Source: Methylomonas sp. LW13 (GTDB taxonomy: Bacteria > Pseudomonadota > Gammaproteobacteria > Methylococcales > Methylomonadaceae). From it: a DNA stretch of 64,000 nt. The stretch lies in NCBI RefSeq assembly GCF_016865255.1, contig NZ_CP033381.1:124001-188000 (forward strand), read 5' to 3'. Shown here piece after piece: positions 48,966-58,021 of the stretch. Numbering within the stretch: the first letter of the stretch is position 1; every line of letters starts with the position of its first letter. A model generated the notes under the pieces. That model made no database searches. It worked only from the letters and a program-made list of their open reading frames with translations, and was not told the DNA's origin. A program made the position numbers and the translations under genes.

Positions 48966-50648
48966 TTACATACGGGGATCTTCGCGGGTGGCGGCAGCCC
49001 ATTCCGGCGAATACCCGGCCATGATGGACAAGTCCGGCACGTTCATGATGACCGTCTCGCTGCTGATCAAAGTAGCCACCACGCTCACTGCATTGCGCAG
49101 GGCGCTGCGCAACACTTTTACCGGATCGATAATCCCAATGTCCAGAAAATGCCCGTAGTTTAAATACTGCATATCCACGGCAAATGCCGGGTCAGCCTGG
49201 GTGGCTAAGCGCATCAGCACGTCTTCGTTGTTCAGGCCGCTATTGTTCAACAATTGCCGGAGCGGCGCGCCCAGTGCTTGCTTGACGATGGCGATGCCTT
49301 GCTGCTGCTCGGCATTTTCGGCAATCACTTCGTCCAGCACCGTGGTGCAACGCCACAAACCGATACCGCCGCCGGGTAACACGCCTTCTTGCAGCGCAGC
49401 CTTGGTGGACAAATAGGCATTTTCGATGCGCACCAGCCGCTCTTTGATTTCCACGTCGGAGATGCCGCCGACCTGGAAGCTGCCGGTTTTGCCGGACAGG
49501 ATAGCGATGCGCTCTTCCAGCTCTTCGGCTTCGTGTAAATTGCCGGTGGCGGAACCTTCACCGGGTTTACGGGCGCGAACCAGCGCCAACTCGCGCCTTA
49601 AGGCCTCTATGCGTGCGTTCACGGGTTCGCGCGCACCCGTGGCGCCGATGATCGTCGTATTGCCTTCCGAGATGACCGCGCGCTGCGCCTGACCCAATTG
49701 CGCTAGCGTGACGTCTTCCAGCCGCATGGCCCGCTCTTGCAAAATAGCGCCGCCGCCGGTCAACAGGGCCAAATCGTTCAGGCGATTGATACGATTGTCG
49801 CCAAAACCCGGCGGCTTGACCGCCACCACTTTGAAAATGCCGCGCACATGATTCAGTAACAAGCCCGTTAACGCTTTTTCAGCCACTGCTTCGGCAATCA
49901 CCAATAAGGGCCGGCCTTCAGCAGCCACTTCTTCCAGAATAGGCACCAGATCCATGAAGTCGCTGATTTCCCGGTCGTACAGCAGTATGTAGGGCCTCTC
50001 CAACACCGCTTCGGCGCGGGTTTTATCGGTGATGAAATAGGGCGATAAAAAGCCTTGTTCGTAATGGATACCTTCCACAATCTCCAGTTGGTCTTCGCGG
50101 CCATTACCCAGTTGAAAGGTCAAGGTGCCAGCTTCGCCAAGTTCGGCCAGGGCCTGTTTCAGGAGCTTGCCGACACCGGCTTCGCCTTTACTGGCGACCC
50201 GCGTAATTTTTTCGACCCAGTCATCCGTGCTGTCGGTGACAGCGGTTTTTTGCAAATGCTGCTCCACCAAGATCAGCGCCAACTCCATGCCCTTTTGCAA
50301 CTGCATGGGATGAAAGCCGGCCGCGACGCTTTTCAGTGCTTCCTCCGCCAGGCTTTGCGCCAGCACAATCGCCGTGGTGGTACCGTCGCCGACTTCGCGA
50401 GACACCGAACCGGCGACATCCCGCAACATGCGGGCACCCAAATCGGCAATCCGGTCTTCCATGATGATGGCATTGGCAACAGTAACACCATCTCGGGTAA
50501 AGACGGGCATGATGCCGTCGGTTCGGTGTTGAATCATCACGGCAGGGCCGGCGCTACCCAGCGTAACGCTCGCCGCGCGTGCTACCGCATTGATGCCTTG
50601 CAGCAGACGTTGGCGAGCTTCCGGGTTGTAAATAACGTGTTTACTCAT
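48966..50648 (-). CDS. mmoG: MmoG, GroEL-like chaperonin of the sMMO locus
   Basis: 560 residues, Hsp60 fold. The ATPase motif GDGTTTAIVLAQSLAEEALK holds the catalytic Asp, and KPPGFGDNRINRLNDLALLTGG is typical of GroEL. It diverges elsewhere and lacks the Gly-Gly-Met tail, ending EDPRM. MmoG is needed for sMMO expression in methanotrophs and is thought to assist folding of MmoR or the hydroxylase. The start at 50648 (MSKHVIYNPEARQ) matches GroEL alignment; upstream frame is discarded. No groES-like gene is next to it. Confidence 0.92.
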   Translation of the reverse strand: MSKHVIYNPEARQRLLQGINAVARAASVTLGSAGPAVMIQHRTDGIMPVFTRDGVTVANAIIMEDRIADLGARMLRDVAGSVSREVGDGTTTAIVLAQSLAEEALKSVAAGFHPMQLQKGMELALILVEQHLQKTAVTDSTDDWVEKITRVASKGEAGVGKLLKQALAELGEAGTLTFQLGNGREDQLEIVEGIHYEQGFLSPYFITDKTRAEAVLERPYILLYDREISDFMDLVPILEEVAAEGRPLLVIAEAVAEKALTGLLLNHVRGIFKVVAVKPPGFGDNRINRLNDLALLTGGGAILQERAMRLEDVTLAQLGQAQRAVISEGNTTIIGATGAREPVNARIEALRRELALVRARKPGEGSATGNLHEAEELEERIAILSGKTGSFQVGGISDVEIKERLVRIENAYLSTKAALQEGVLPGGGIGLWRCTTVLDEVIAENAEQQQGIAIVKQALGAPLRQLLNNSGLNNEDVLMRLATQADPAFAVDMQYLNYGHFLDIGIIDPVKVLRSALRNAVSVVATLISSETVIMNVPDLSIMAGYSPEWAAATREDPRM

Positions 50649-50668
50649 TTCTAGGGTGTTCCCATCGG

Positions 50669-50962
50669 TTAGAGGTGCGAATTTAATTTCATTAAGGTTT
50701 GCCCCACCTGGGCACGGGTTTGCCGAGCACGTTGCGCATTGGCCCAAGTACGAATCAGGATTTTGTCCCAGTAATCCAGGCTGCGTTTAAAGTCCGCCTC
50801 TTCTTCGCCCGTGAATTCCTGATTCCAGAATTCCTTTAATTCCTGAACTCTGGCATCGCCCAATTTTTCAAAAATCTCCTGCTCTTCTATCACCAGTTTT
50901 CTGATCGTTTCGTCTAGTTGCACCGCCATACCAACCAGAAACTCTACATCGTCGGCTTTCAT
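50669..50962 (-). CDS. Small protein between mmoC and mmoG
   Basis: 97 residues from the ATG at 50962 (MKADDVEFLVGM). A longer frame extends into mmoC and is not credible. It is acidic and all-helical, with EEQEIFEKLGDARVQELKEFW and a basic C-terminus. I do not recognise the family. It lies 115 nt after mmoC and 20 nt before mmoG, inside the sMMO operon, so a role in sMMO assembly or regulation is possible but unproven. Confidence 0.65.
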   Translation of the reverse strand: MKADDVEFLVGMAVQLDETIRKLVIEEQEIFEKLGDARVQELKEFWNQEFTGEEEADFKRSLDYWDKILIRTWANAQRARQTRAQVGQTLMKLNSHL

Positions 50963-51077
50963 AGTCGCCTCAGCGTGGTTGCGCGATTTTTCGATAGGAA
51001 AAAAAGGCTGATTTGGATCGGCAAACAGGATGGCTGCGCAGGGAAACGGCAGCGCAGCACCCTGTTTGCCCGTGGCG

Positions 51078-52115
51078 TTAAGGCGAACCGCTAGGCAGGA
51101 ATTTTTCAAGGTAGATACGTTCCTTAGGGATGCCCATTTCGGCGCACACCGCAAAGGTGGCGTCGACCATGCCCGGCGGCCCGCACAGATATAAATCCGG
51201 CTTGGCACCGGTATCCTTTAGATCGCGGCGCAGGATGTCCACCACGCTGCCTTTTTCGCAATGCCAGTCGTCCGAACATTTCCAGACGCAGTTTCTCAGC
51301 TCCAGCGTCGGCATTTGTGCGGCCAGTTGATTCAGTTCATCCAGATGGAAAATTTCGGCTTCGGTGTTTACCCCAAAATAGATGATGCACTTTTGCGGTT
51401 CTTCCCATTCGTGCATCCGCCGCACCATCGATAATATCGGCGCCAGTCCGGTGCCGCCGGCCACAAAATAGCGCGGGGTAAAACCGTTTTCCTTCAAACC
51501 GAAAACGCCGGACGGGCCTTTGACGTTTAATTTCTGACCCAACTTGGCGTCGTTTTTTAAATATTCTGAAAATTTGCCGCCATCGACGATGCGAATCAAA
51601 AACTCCAGATCGCCGGTTTTATTGGACGTGTTGGCGGGGGAGTATGAACGGGTGATGGTGGTGCCGGGAATTTCCAAATCAAAAAATTGCCCGGAGTCGA
51701 ACTTGATGGTTTGATCGTCGCCCGTGCGCCGCAGCAGCAGTTTCACCACGTTGATGGAAATTGGCGTCAGCTCAATCACTTCCGCTACAAACGTCAAACC
51801 TTCCGGTGAGAATGAAATCCGGTCGTAGGTATAAGGTACTTCGACTTCCAAATCGCTCACGGGGTAACAGCGGCACAACAACACTTCGCCGGCCTCTTCT
51901 TCTTCGTAGGGCAAAGCCTGCGAACTGCATTTGCCCAAAACGTAATCGCCTTCCGCGCAAAATCCTTTGCAAGTCGCGCAACCGCCTTCGCGACACGACG
52001 ACATCAAATAAATATCCTGGCGCACCGCCGCAGTGATGACATCCTCGTCTTCGTAACAATCAAAGCAAACGGCTTCCCCGTCTTGCGTAATGATTTTAAT
52101 TTGATGGGCGCTCAT
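51078..52115 (-). CDS. mmoC: MmoC, sMMO reductase
   Basis: 345 residues. The N-terminal 2Fe-2S ferredoxin domain has Cys41, Cys46, Cys49 and Cys81. The FAD domain contains [10 protein letters not shown], and the NAD domain has [13 protein letters not shown] and [12 protein letters not shown]. It passes electrons from NADH to the hydroxylase. The ATG at 52115 lies 1 nt after the mmoD stop. Length and layout match known MmoC. Confidence 0.95.
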   Translation of the reverse strand: MSAHQIKIITQDGEAVCFDCYEDEDVITAAVRQDIYLMSSCREGGCATCKGFCAEGDYVLGKCSSQALPYEEEEAGEVLLCRCYPVSDLEVEVPYTYDRISFSPEGLTFVAEVIELTPISINVVKLLLRRTGDDQTIKFDSGQFFDLEIPGTTITRSYSPANTSNKTGDLEFLIRIVDGGKFSEYLKNDAKLGQKLNVKGPSGVFGLKENGFTPRYFVAGGTGLAPILSMVRRMHEWEEPQKCIIYFGVNTEAEIFHLDELNQLAAQMPTLELRNCVWKCSDDWHCEKGSVVDILRRDLKDTGAKPDLYLCGPPGMVDATFAVCAEMGIPKERIYLEKFLPSGSP

Positions 52116-52116
52116 G

Positions 52117-52377
52117 TCATTCTCCCAGGCATTGGTTTTTGGCCGACACGCTGAAAAACGCCAATACGTGCTCAACCGCGCGCCGCGATGCGTCCAGGGT
52201 TAGCGAACACCCTTCCTGCACCAGTTTTTGGTCGCGGTAGATGGTCCAGCGCCACATGAACTCTAGATCTTCGCAGAAAGCAGCGTAGGGCGCGGTGTCG
52301 TATAGCGTGGTGAGTTTGTCGGCTTCACTGGGAAAAGCGGGCGCAACCGCCGACTTAAAATTTGAGAAAAAATCCAT
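52117..52377 (-). CDS. mmoD: MmoD, sMMO regulatory/assembly protein
   Basis: 86 residues from the ATG at 52377. The conserved block [16 protein letters not shown] and [20 protein letters not shown] identify MmoD (orfY). MmoD binds the hydroxylase and is implicated in the copper switch between sMMO and pMMO. It lies between mmoZ and mmoC as in all known sMMO operons; 155 nt separate it from mmoZ. Confidence 0.92.
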   Translation of the reverse strand: MDFFSNFKSAVAPAFPSEADKLTTLYDTAPYAAFCEDLEFMWRWTIYRDQKLVQEGCSLTLDASRRAVEHVLAFFSVSAKNQCLGE

Positions 52378-52532
52378 AATACTGATTCTATGAAATGGTT
52401 CGTTGAGATCGAAGCGCACACAAACGCCCTCTCGCTCACGGCGATGTAAGCGACGAGTAGGTTTTGTCCGCTATCGGTTTGTTGGCTATAAAGGATGCGC
52501 CACGCGCAAGTGCGGCGCATCCTGCCGAACGA

Positions 52533-53030
52533 TTACTGCAAGGTGACCACTTTCACGCCGCGTTTCTGACGCAATGCCTCTAACGGCAAGGCGTAGTAGT
52601 CGGTGTTGCGCAGTTCCATCAACTTGGTCCCCAACTGGCGGTCGGTGTCCAGAAACACATTGACCGGCATCACAGGCGGTTTGCAGGCCAGTCTGAAGTT
52701 GATATGAATGCGCTCTGCTTCGTACATGTCCGTGCATGCCTCCATTTTGGCAATTACTTCATTTGCCACTTGCTGGGCATTGGCGCCGCAGGTGCAATTG
52801 TTGAGCAATTGGGTGTCGTTGAATTCCTTGTGCTTCAACAGCGCCAGCTTTTCTTCGATTTTCAACTCGATCCACAGGCCATCCAATTCCAGCGACCAGT
52901 CGGTTTTGAACGGACTCATGTGCTTGGCGCGGAAGTCGGTAATGAAGGCGTGCGCCTTTGCCAGCGTATCCAGTGTGGCAATTTTGGCCATCCAGGCATT
53001 ACGGGTGGGGTTGTCATGAATATTTGCCAT
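52533..53030 (-). CDS. mmoZ: MmoZ, sMMO hydroxylase gamma subunit
   Basis: 165 residues, all-helical, no metal site. FRAKHMSPFKTDWSLELDGL and FNDTQLLNNCTC are typical. It forms the alpha2beta2gamma2 hydroxylase with MmoX and MmoY. It starts 9 nt after mmoB, in the standard X-Y-B-Z order. Confidence 0.95.
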   Translation of the reverse strand: MANIHDNPTRNAWMAKIATLDTLAKAHAFITDFRAKHMSPFKTDWSLELDGLWIELKIEEKLALLKHKEFNDTQLLNNCTCGANAQQVANEVIAKMEACTDMYEAERIHINFRLACKPPVMPVNVFLDTDRQLGTKLMELRNTDYYALPLEALRQKRGVKVVTLQ

Positions 53031-53039
53031 GGTGTTCTC

Positions 53040-53465
53040 CTACGCCGCAGCCAAGTCTTTCAGTTTGACGTCAAGACCCATCAACTCGGAAGTGATGGTG
53101 AAGGTCTCGCCCAGGGTATAAGCACGGCCGATGGTGGACGACACATCCACCAATAGGTCGTAAACACTGTAGTGCTTGCCCAGTAATTCCGAAACTTCGA
53201 CGCAGTCGATCTCGATTTTGCCGGTCGCTTTCAGCCACCAGAAACCGGCGCGGTCTTCCACCACCAGCGTGGGGTTGTCCGCCTTGTGCGAACCTTGCAG
53301 AATTTCTTCCACCACGGTGTTGAGTTCATCGGATTTTTTCAGAACCAGCACCACTTCGTGGCTTTCGTGCACGACCTGGTTGTCTTCGGCAAAGTATTCA
53401 TCGGCAAAGGCTTTGCCGGTTTTTTGCATAATGCCTGCGTTGTAAGCATTTGAACTTTTCGACAT
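53040..53465 (-). CDS. mmoB: MmoB, sMMO regulatory/coupling protein B
   Basis: 141 residues, the normal MmoB length. SSNAYNAGIMQKTGKAFADE is the N-terminal tail that orders on the hydroxylase, and VEDRAGFWWLKATGKIEID is conserved. It lacks cofactors and tunes substrate and oxygen access. It starts 9 nt after mmoY. Confidence 0.95.
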   Translation of the reverse strand: MSKSSNAYNAGIMQKTGKAFADEYFAEDNQVVHESHEVVLVLKKSDELNTVVEEILQGSHKADNPTLVVEDRAGFWWLKATGKIEIDCVEVSELLGKHYSVYDLLVDVSSTIGRAYTLGETFTITSELMGLDVKLKDLAAA

Positions 53466-53474
53466 GAGTTTTCC

Positions 53475-54653
53475 TTATTTGAGTCCGCTTAACACGGTTT
53501 TGACGAGGGCATTGGTATCGACTTTAAAGTTGATCGGATCGGCAAAATCGCGTTTCCAATCGGCAAACACCCTAACCAGCGCCGCTTCGATGGCGGCTTT
53601 GTCGCTGACGCCTTTGATTTCCGGAATGGTGGCGTAAATCGCCATGAAATCCTTCAGTGCATCGACGGTTCTGGGCAGCCATTTATTGGCCCAGGCCCGC
53701 ATCAACCGGTTGTTGTAATCACCAAATTCCACGTCGGCACCCAGACAGGTATGGAACATGTCGGTGGTAATGCCTTTGGTTTGCGAGAAATACAACTGCA
53801 TTTGATTGATAAAGAACGGGGTCAAGTTATCGCCGTAATAAGACGACAACCGCATAAAGAACTCTCTGCGTACAAATTGCCCGAAGATGGGGTCGCAAAT
53901 CATATGGCCGGAGAACAGGATTTCGTTCCAGTCATAAGTCGCTTGCCAAATATCCTGCACCAATTCTCTGGCGCCTTTGAAAATCGCGCCTTTTGTCCAT
54001 TCCTGTTTAGGAATGTCGGTGGACTCGGGGAAACCCGGCACCAATTTAGACAAAAAGGTACGTTCCGCTTGAATCATTTGCGCATTGTCGACCTTGTCCA
54101 AACCGATCATCGCACTGCTCATCCGCAAGGTGTCGCCCAGGCAATCGCGCACCACCGAGGAATGCGCATTGAACAAGCCATACTCGTAAAAACCGAAGGC
54201 ACCGAGATAATCGCCCAATACTTCATCGCGCCAAACCGGATCGATCGAACGCACATGGCCGTCGGCGGAATAGGCTTTCAGAAAGCGGTCGGTATAACGC
54301 CACTCTTCGGCTTTATCCTTGACATACAGCGCATGCCAACGGAAAGCCGGGTCGCGGTGCGCCAGCCAATCCGAGCTGCGCATTTCGGTGGACTCGTTAC
54401 TCCAGGATGGGCGGCCACCATGGAATTTTTGAGTCCAATCGCCCCAGTCCAAACCGCCGGGAATCCAGTCCGGCGTCGGCTGGCTATAGCAACACAACAC
54501 TTCATATTCATTGATCCGCTTACCGCGCGGCTTCATGAAGTAATTCATTTTGCGCTGGGTTTCCAGAGGCTTGTCCGGCACTGCGGCCATGATCACTGCG
54601 GCGATTTCCGGGTCGGTCAGGCCGCGTCTGCCGCCATTTACTTCTATAGACAT
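53475..54653 (-). CDS. mmoY: MmoY, sMMO hydroxylase beta subunit
   Basis: 392 residues, ferritin-like helical fold without a di-iron site. GRRGLTDPEIAAVIMAAVPD and FGFYEYGLFNAHSSVVRDC are typical of the beta subunit. Length fits the known 389-394 residues. It lies 28 nt after mmoX. Confidence 0.95.
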   Translation of the reverse strand: MSIEVNGGRRGLTDPEIAAVIMAAVPDKPLETQRKMNYFMKPRGKRINEYEVLCCYSQPTPDWIPGGLDWGDWTQKFHGGRPSWSNESTEMRSSDWLAHRDPAFRWHALYVKDKAEEWRYTDRFLKAYSADGHVRSIDPVWRDEVLGDYLGAFGFYEYGLFNAHSSVVRDCLGDTLRMSSAMIGLDKVDNAQMIQAERTFLSKLVPGFPESTDIPKQEWTKGAIFKGARELVQDIWQATYDWNEILFSGHMICDPIFGQFVRREFFMRLSSYYGDNLTPFFINQMQLYFSQTKGITTDMFHTCLGADVEFGDYNNRLMRAWANKWLPRTVDALKDFMAIYATIPEIKGVSDKAAIEAALVRVFADWKRDFADPINFKVDTNALVKTVLSGLK

Positions 54654-54681
54654 AAGCTATTTCCTTAAAGAATTGAAACGA

Positions 54682-56265
54682 TTAAAGGGCTTTCAAAGGA
54701 TCGGAAAACACGCAGTTAATCCGTTTGATGTCGTCCAGTGTCCACAGCTTGCCGTCCTTTTTGGTGTGCGGCTGGCTGATCAAGGTTTTACCGTCGCTAC
54801 GCACGCCAAAACCTTCGGCAATTACTTCCGACAGTTCGCGGCCTTCGTATTGTTCGAAGATGTTTTGGCACTCATAACGCTCGGGTTCGGACAACCACAT
54901 TCTTTCGCCCCATTGGTCGCTGAAGGAATGTTTCTTGCCGTTGTATTCCAGCACCCGCAGCGTGCTTTCGCCTTTGCAGTAGCTAGGGCAGAACGGCACT
55001 TGCGAAACCCGGTCGATATAAATCGGATGATTGTTTTCGATGAACCATTGAATCGGCAGGAAGCCGCTGCTGGGGTCTTCGCAACCGCGCGCACGCCATT
55101 CGTCGTAGACTTTGCCGTACATGTCGTACCAGCCGGGGTAGTTGGCTTCGTACCATTCCGCTTCTTCCTGGGTTGGCAGGCTCAAACGGAAGAAACCGGT
55201 GGGCCACAAGGCATAAGCAATCAGGAACAAGTCGTGATGCGCCCAGTAAGCGTCTTTTTTGGCATCGCGCAAGCTGCGTGGCGATTCGACGCCGTATTTG
55301 CCCAAACGGCCGATCCAGATACCGCCCCAATCTTCGTACACCCAGCGGTTCCAGGTTTTCACCCATGGCTCGACTTTGAAATGACTGCCGTACTCGAACA
55401 TCATGCCCAATACCGGTGTGAAGTATTTTTGTTGGGTCCAGAAGGCGTTGTTCAAATCGGTATTCAGATATTTCGAAGCGGCTTCGTCGTTGGCGATGGA
55501 TACCACGGTTTGATAACCGTTAGCCATGTGGCGCAGCTCGTCGGTTTCGATGGACAAGAATACGGTCGGCGTCATTTCGTCGCCGTTGGCGGACGCCCAC
55601 TCGGTTACGGCCACGATCAATGGATTGGTAAAGCAGGCTTCGCCGACCAATTGCAGGTTGATGGAGCATTCCACCGCGTCGCCGGAAATAAAGCCGTCCG
55701 AGAATACCCGTTTCATGCCTTTCCACAGCGGACCAATTGCTCGCGTGCGGCGGGCATCGTTATGACCGGCGGCGTCTTGGCCTTGTTTGGCAAAGTAATA
55801 GTTGATGTAAGCACATTGGTTGGTGTGGCGAATTTCGTCCAGCACTTGGCCCAAGTAACCGTTTTTTTGTTCGGGCGCGGTGGCCGAATCCCACAGCATG
55901 CCGGTAGCGGCAATGGCGTTGTATTCGCCCACTTCCAGGAAGTTGGAGATGATCTTCATCGACTCGTTCCATTTCGGATGCACGCGGTTCGCCGCGTCCA
56001 CCCGCGTCAACACGTCTTGCAAGCTGCCGAATTGACGCTCGTCCTTCACCGATTCCATGCGGGCATATTCTTTCGCGATCAGCTTGAATTGCTCCTTGGT
56101 ATCGTTGGCCATTTTGTATTTGGTCGAATACTTGGTGCGATTTTTATCAAAATCCCAGGTAAAGCTCTGCATCCAGCGGTGAACTTCCTGCGCACCTACA
56201 CTGACGGGCGCCGGATTGGCGGCCAACGCATCGGTTGCGGCTTTTGTGGCGGTACTTATAGCCAT
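54682..56265 (-). CDS. mmoX: MmoX, sMMO hydroxylase alpha subunit
   Basis: 527 residues, same length and numbering as the Methylococcus protein. All di-iron ligands are in place: Glu114, Glu144, His147, Glu209, Glu243 and His246. Cys151 and Thr213 in the active-site pocket are also kept. It oxidises methane to methanol with electrons from MmoC. The ATG follows CGAGG. It is first in the operon, with a leader of about 110 nt after the predicted sigma-54 start. Confidence 0.97.
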   Translation of the reverse strand: MAISTATKAATDALAANPAPVSVGAQEVHRWMQSFTWDFDKNRTKYSTKYKMANDTKEQFKLIAKEYARMESVKDERQFGSLQDVLTRVDAANRVHPKWNESMKIISNFLEVGEYNAIAATGMLWDSATAPEQKNGYLGQVLDEIRHTNQCAYINYYFAKQGQDAAGHNDARRTRAIGPLWKGMKRVFSDGFISGDAVECSINLQLVGEACFTNPLIVAVTEWASANGDEMTPTVFLSIETDELRHMANGYQTVVSIANDEAASKYLNTDLNNAFWTQQKYFTPVLGMMFEYGSHFKVEPWVKTWNRWVYEDWGGIWIGRLGKYGVESPRSLRDAKKDAYWAHHDLFLIAYALWPTGFFRLSLPTQEEAEWYEANYPGWYDMYGKVYDEWRARGCEDPSSGFLPIQWFIENNHPIYIDRVSQVPFCPSYCKGESTLRVLEYNGKKHSFSDQWGERMWLSEPERYECQNIFEQYEGRELSEVIAEGFGVRSDGKTLISQPHTKKDGKLWTLDDIKRINCVFSDPLKAL

Positions 56266-56386
56266 ATTGAATCCTCGTTGTGGTGTTATAAGAATGGCGA
56301 GGCTGTCGTCATTAAGCTAAGCGGTGACTTTCCGTTGCCTTAAAGCGCTGATTGGCCTGGACTGACGCCAGCCTCGGTGGTCAGAT

Positions 56387-56402
56387 TGCAACACGTGTGC
56401 CA
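56387..56402 (-). promoter_or_regulatory. Sigma-54 promoter of mmoX
   Basis: On the minus strand TGGCAC-ACGTG-TTGCA is a perfect match to the -24/-12 consensus with correct 12-bp spacing of the GG and GC pairs. It lies about 120 nt before the mmoX ATG. sMMO operons are known to be sigma-54 driven. Confidence 0.9.
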
Positions 56403-56434
56403 GTATTGCGTTATTTGATTAAGCCTTTTATTAA

Positions 56435-56454
56435 CAATGCCTTAGATGGCATTG
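56435..56454 (-). promoter_or_regulatory. Palindrome upstream of the mmoX promoter
   Basis: Perfect inverted repeat CAATGCC-TTAGAT-GGCATTG, extendable with a bulge, centred about 68 bp upstream of the predicted transcription start. It may be a regulator site or an architectural site; no protein is assigned. Confidence 0.4.
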
Positions 56455-56491
56455 CTTATGGCTCTGAGTCGGCGCTTTTTAAAGAATGAGC

Positions 56492-56530
56492 GTCCAATAA
56501 CTGGACAGTGCTTAGAAATAAGACGTCCAG
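56492..56530 (-). promoter_or_regulatory. Probable upstream activator site for MmoR
   Basis: Inverted repeat GTCCA-N5-TGGAC at 56492-56506 and a third half-site GTCCAG at 56525-56530, spaced 33 bp (about three helical turns) from the first. They lie about 115-153 bp upstream of the predicted mmoX start, the usual range for enhancer-binding activators. The repeats are seen; MmoR binding is inferred. Confidence 0.5.
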
Positions 56531-56604
56531 TTCGCGGGTTTTGCTGGGCGACACCGGCACTGCGATACAATGCGGATTTTGTTTGGATGAAGAGTTGATT
56601 CGGT

Positions 56605-57480
56605 ATGAAACTACTGAGCTATAAATACAATGGTCAAGTACAAATTGGTGCACTGGTTGGCGCGCAAATCGTCCCGGCCGGCGCGGATTTGCCCGGCAAT
56701 ATGCTCGATTTTCTGGCGGCTGGAGAGTCGGCGAAATTAGCGCTGCAAAAGCAGATTGCTGCCGACGGCGAACGCATCGCTCTCAGCGACGTGCAGTTGT
56801 TGGCGCCGATTCCACGTCCCGGCAAGCTGTTGGGCGTTGGTTTGAATTACGCCGATCACATCGGTGAAACCGGAATGGAAAAACCGGAATATCCAACCTT
56901 TTTTACCAAGCAAAGTACCTGCGTCATCGCCGATGGCGACGCGATTCATCTGCCGCTGGTGTCGGACAAGGTTGATTACGAGGGCGAGTTGGCGTTTGTG
57001 ATTGGCAAGCGCTGCAAACAGGTGCCTGTCGAGCAAGCGCATGAAGTCATCGCCGGCTACACCATTTGCAACGATGTGACGGTGCGCGATTGGCAGCAAC
57101 GCACGCCAACCTGGACCTTGGGCAAATCTTTCGATACTCATGGTCCACTGGGGCCATGGCTGGTGACGGCCGACGAAATCGCCGATCCGCATAATCTCAG
57201 TTTAAAAACCTGGGTGGGCGACGAGTTGCGGCAAAACGGTAGTACCGGCGACATGATTTTTAATTGTTACGAGTTGATTGCTTATCTGACACAAGTGATG
57301 ACGTTGGAGCCGGGTGATGTTATCAGTACCGGTACACCGGCTGGGGTGGGAGTAAAAATGAAGCCGCGCGGTTATCTGAAACCGGGACAAACTGTGCGTA
57401 TCGAGATAGAAGGCATCGGCGCGCTAAGCAATCCGGTGATTGCCGAGCCGGAACATTTTTTGGTCGGCGCCTCAGGTTAA
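56605..57480 (+). CDS. Fumarylacetoacetate hydrolase family protein
   Basis: 291 residues. The C-terminal FAH domain has the metal ligands in DYEGELAFVIGKR and the signature EPGDVISTGTPAGVG; VGLNYADHIGETG is also typical. Members cleave C-C bonds of acylpyruvates or hydrate oxopentenoates; the actual substrate is unknown. It is divergent from mmoX and shares its upstream region, so its promoter overlaps the putative MmoR sites. Confidence 0.88.
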   Translation: MKLLSYKYNGQVQIGALVGAQIVPAGADLPGNMLDFLAAGESAKLALQKQIAADGERIALSDVQLLAPIPRPGKLLGVGLNYADHIGETGMEKPEYPTFFTKQSTCVIADGDAIHLPLVSDKVDYEGELAFVIGKRCKQVPVEQAHEVIAGYTICNDVTVRDWQQRTPTWTLGKSFDTHGPLGPWLVTADEIADPHNLSLKTWVGDELRQNGSTGDMIFNCYELIAYLTQVMTLEPGDVISTGTPAGVGVKMKPRGYLKPGQTVRIEIEGIGALSNPVIAEPEHFLVGASG

Positions 57481-57553
57481 GCATCGATTAAGTCTGACTC
57501 GGATATGCTAAGCCCAACTTTAGATTAGAGGGCCAACCAGCCAAGAGGCAGTC

Positions 57554-58000
57554 ATGAAAACCATACAAGTCAGCATTCTTACCATCGCCACATTAACCCT
57601 GTCGGGTTGCGCGACCGGCTATTATCAGCGTGACTATGGTTATGGCAGTGCTTACTCGTCGCCCGGCTATTACCAAAGCTACGGGCGTAGTTATACCAGC
57701 CCGAGCACCAGCATCACGTATGGCCGTTACTATGTGCAGCCCAGTTATCGCTCGGAGCATCATCACGATGATCATCATGACTGGCATCAACCAATGCCGC
57801 ATTTCGATCATCGTGTTGGCGGTTGGCAGGGGAGGGACTTGGGGCGTCGGGACTTTGATCGTGAACGGCATGCCGAACAAAGATCCCTCCAACAACAATC
57901 GATGCCGGAGCGGCAGGAACGCGGTTTCGGGCGCAGGGACAGTGACGGCGACCATCAGCGCGGCGGCTGGGGCGGCCGTTTCGGCAGACGCGGAGACTAA
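57554..58000 (+). CDS. Small lipoprotein, Tyr/His/Arg-rich
   Basis: 148 residues. The lipobox LTLSGC predicts lipidation. The mature part starts with Tyr/Ser/Gly-rich sequence, then a His/Asp cluster (SEHHHDDHHDWHQPMPHFDH) and ends in Arg/Gly/Gln-rich low complexity. The histidines could bind metal ions, but this is a guess. AGAGGCAG precedes the ATG. No family is recognised. Confidence 0.65.
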   Translation: MKTIQVSILTIATLTLSGCATGYYQRDYGYGSAYSSPGYYQSYGRSYTSPSTSITYGRYYVQPSYRSEHHHDDHHDWHQPMPHFDHRVGGWQGRDLGRRDFDRERHAEQRSLQQQSMPERQERGFGRRDSDGDHQRGGWGGRFGRRGD

Positions 58001-58021
58001 GCGCGACTAGGCAGTGGATTT

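Noticed and set aside
54550-56343. 597-codon open frame on the plus strand opposite mmoX and mmoY
   Set aside because: It is the complement of well-identified sMMO genes with GC-biased third positions and shows no protein family of its own.
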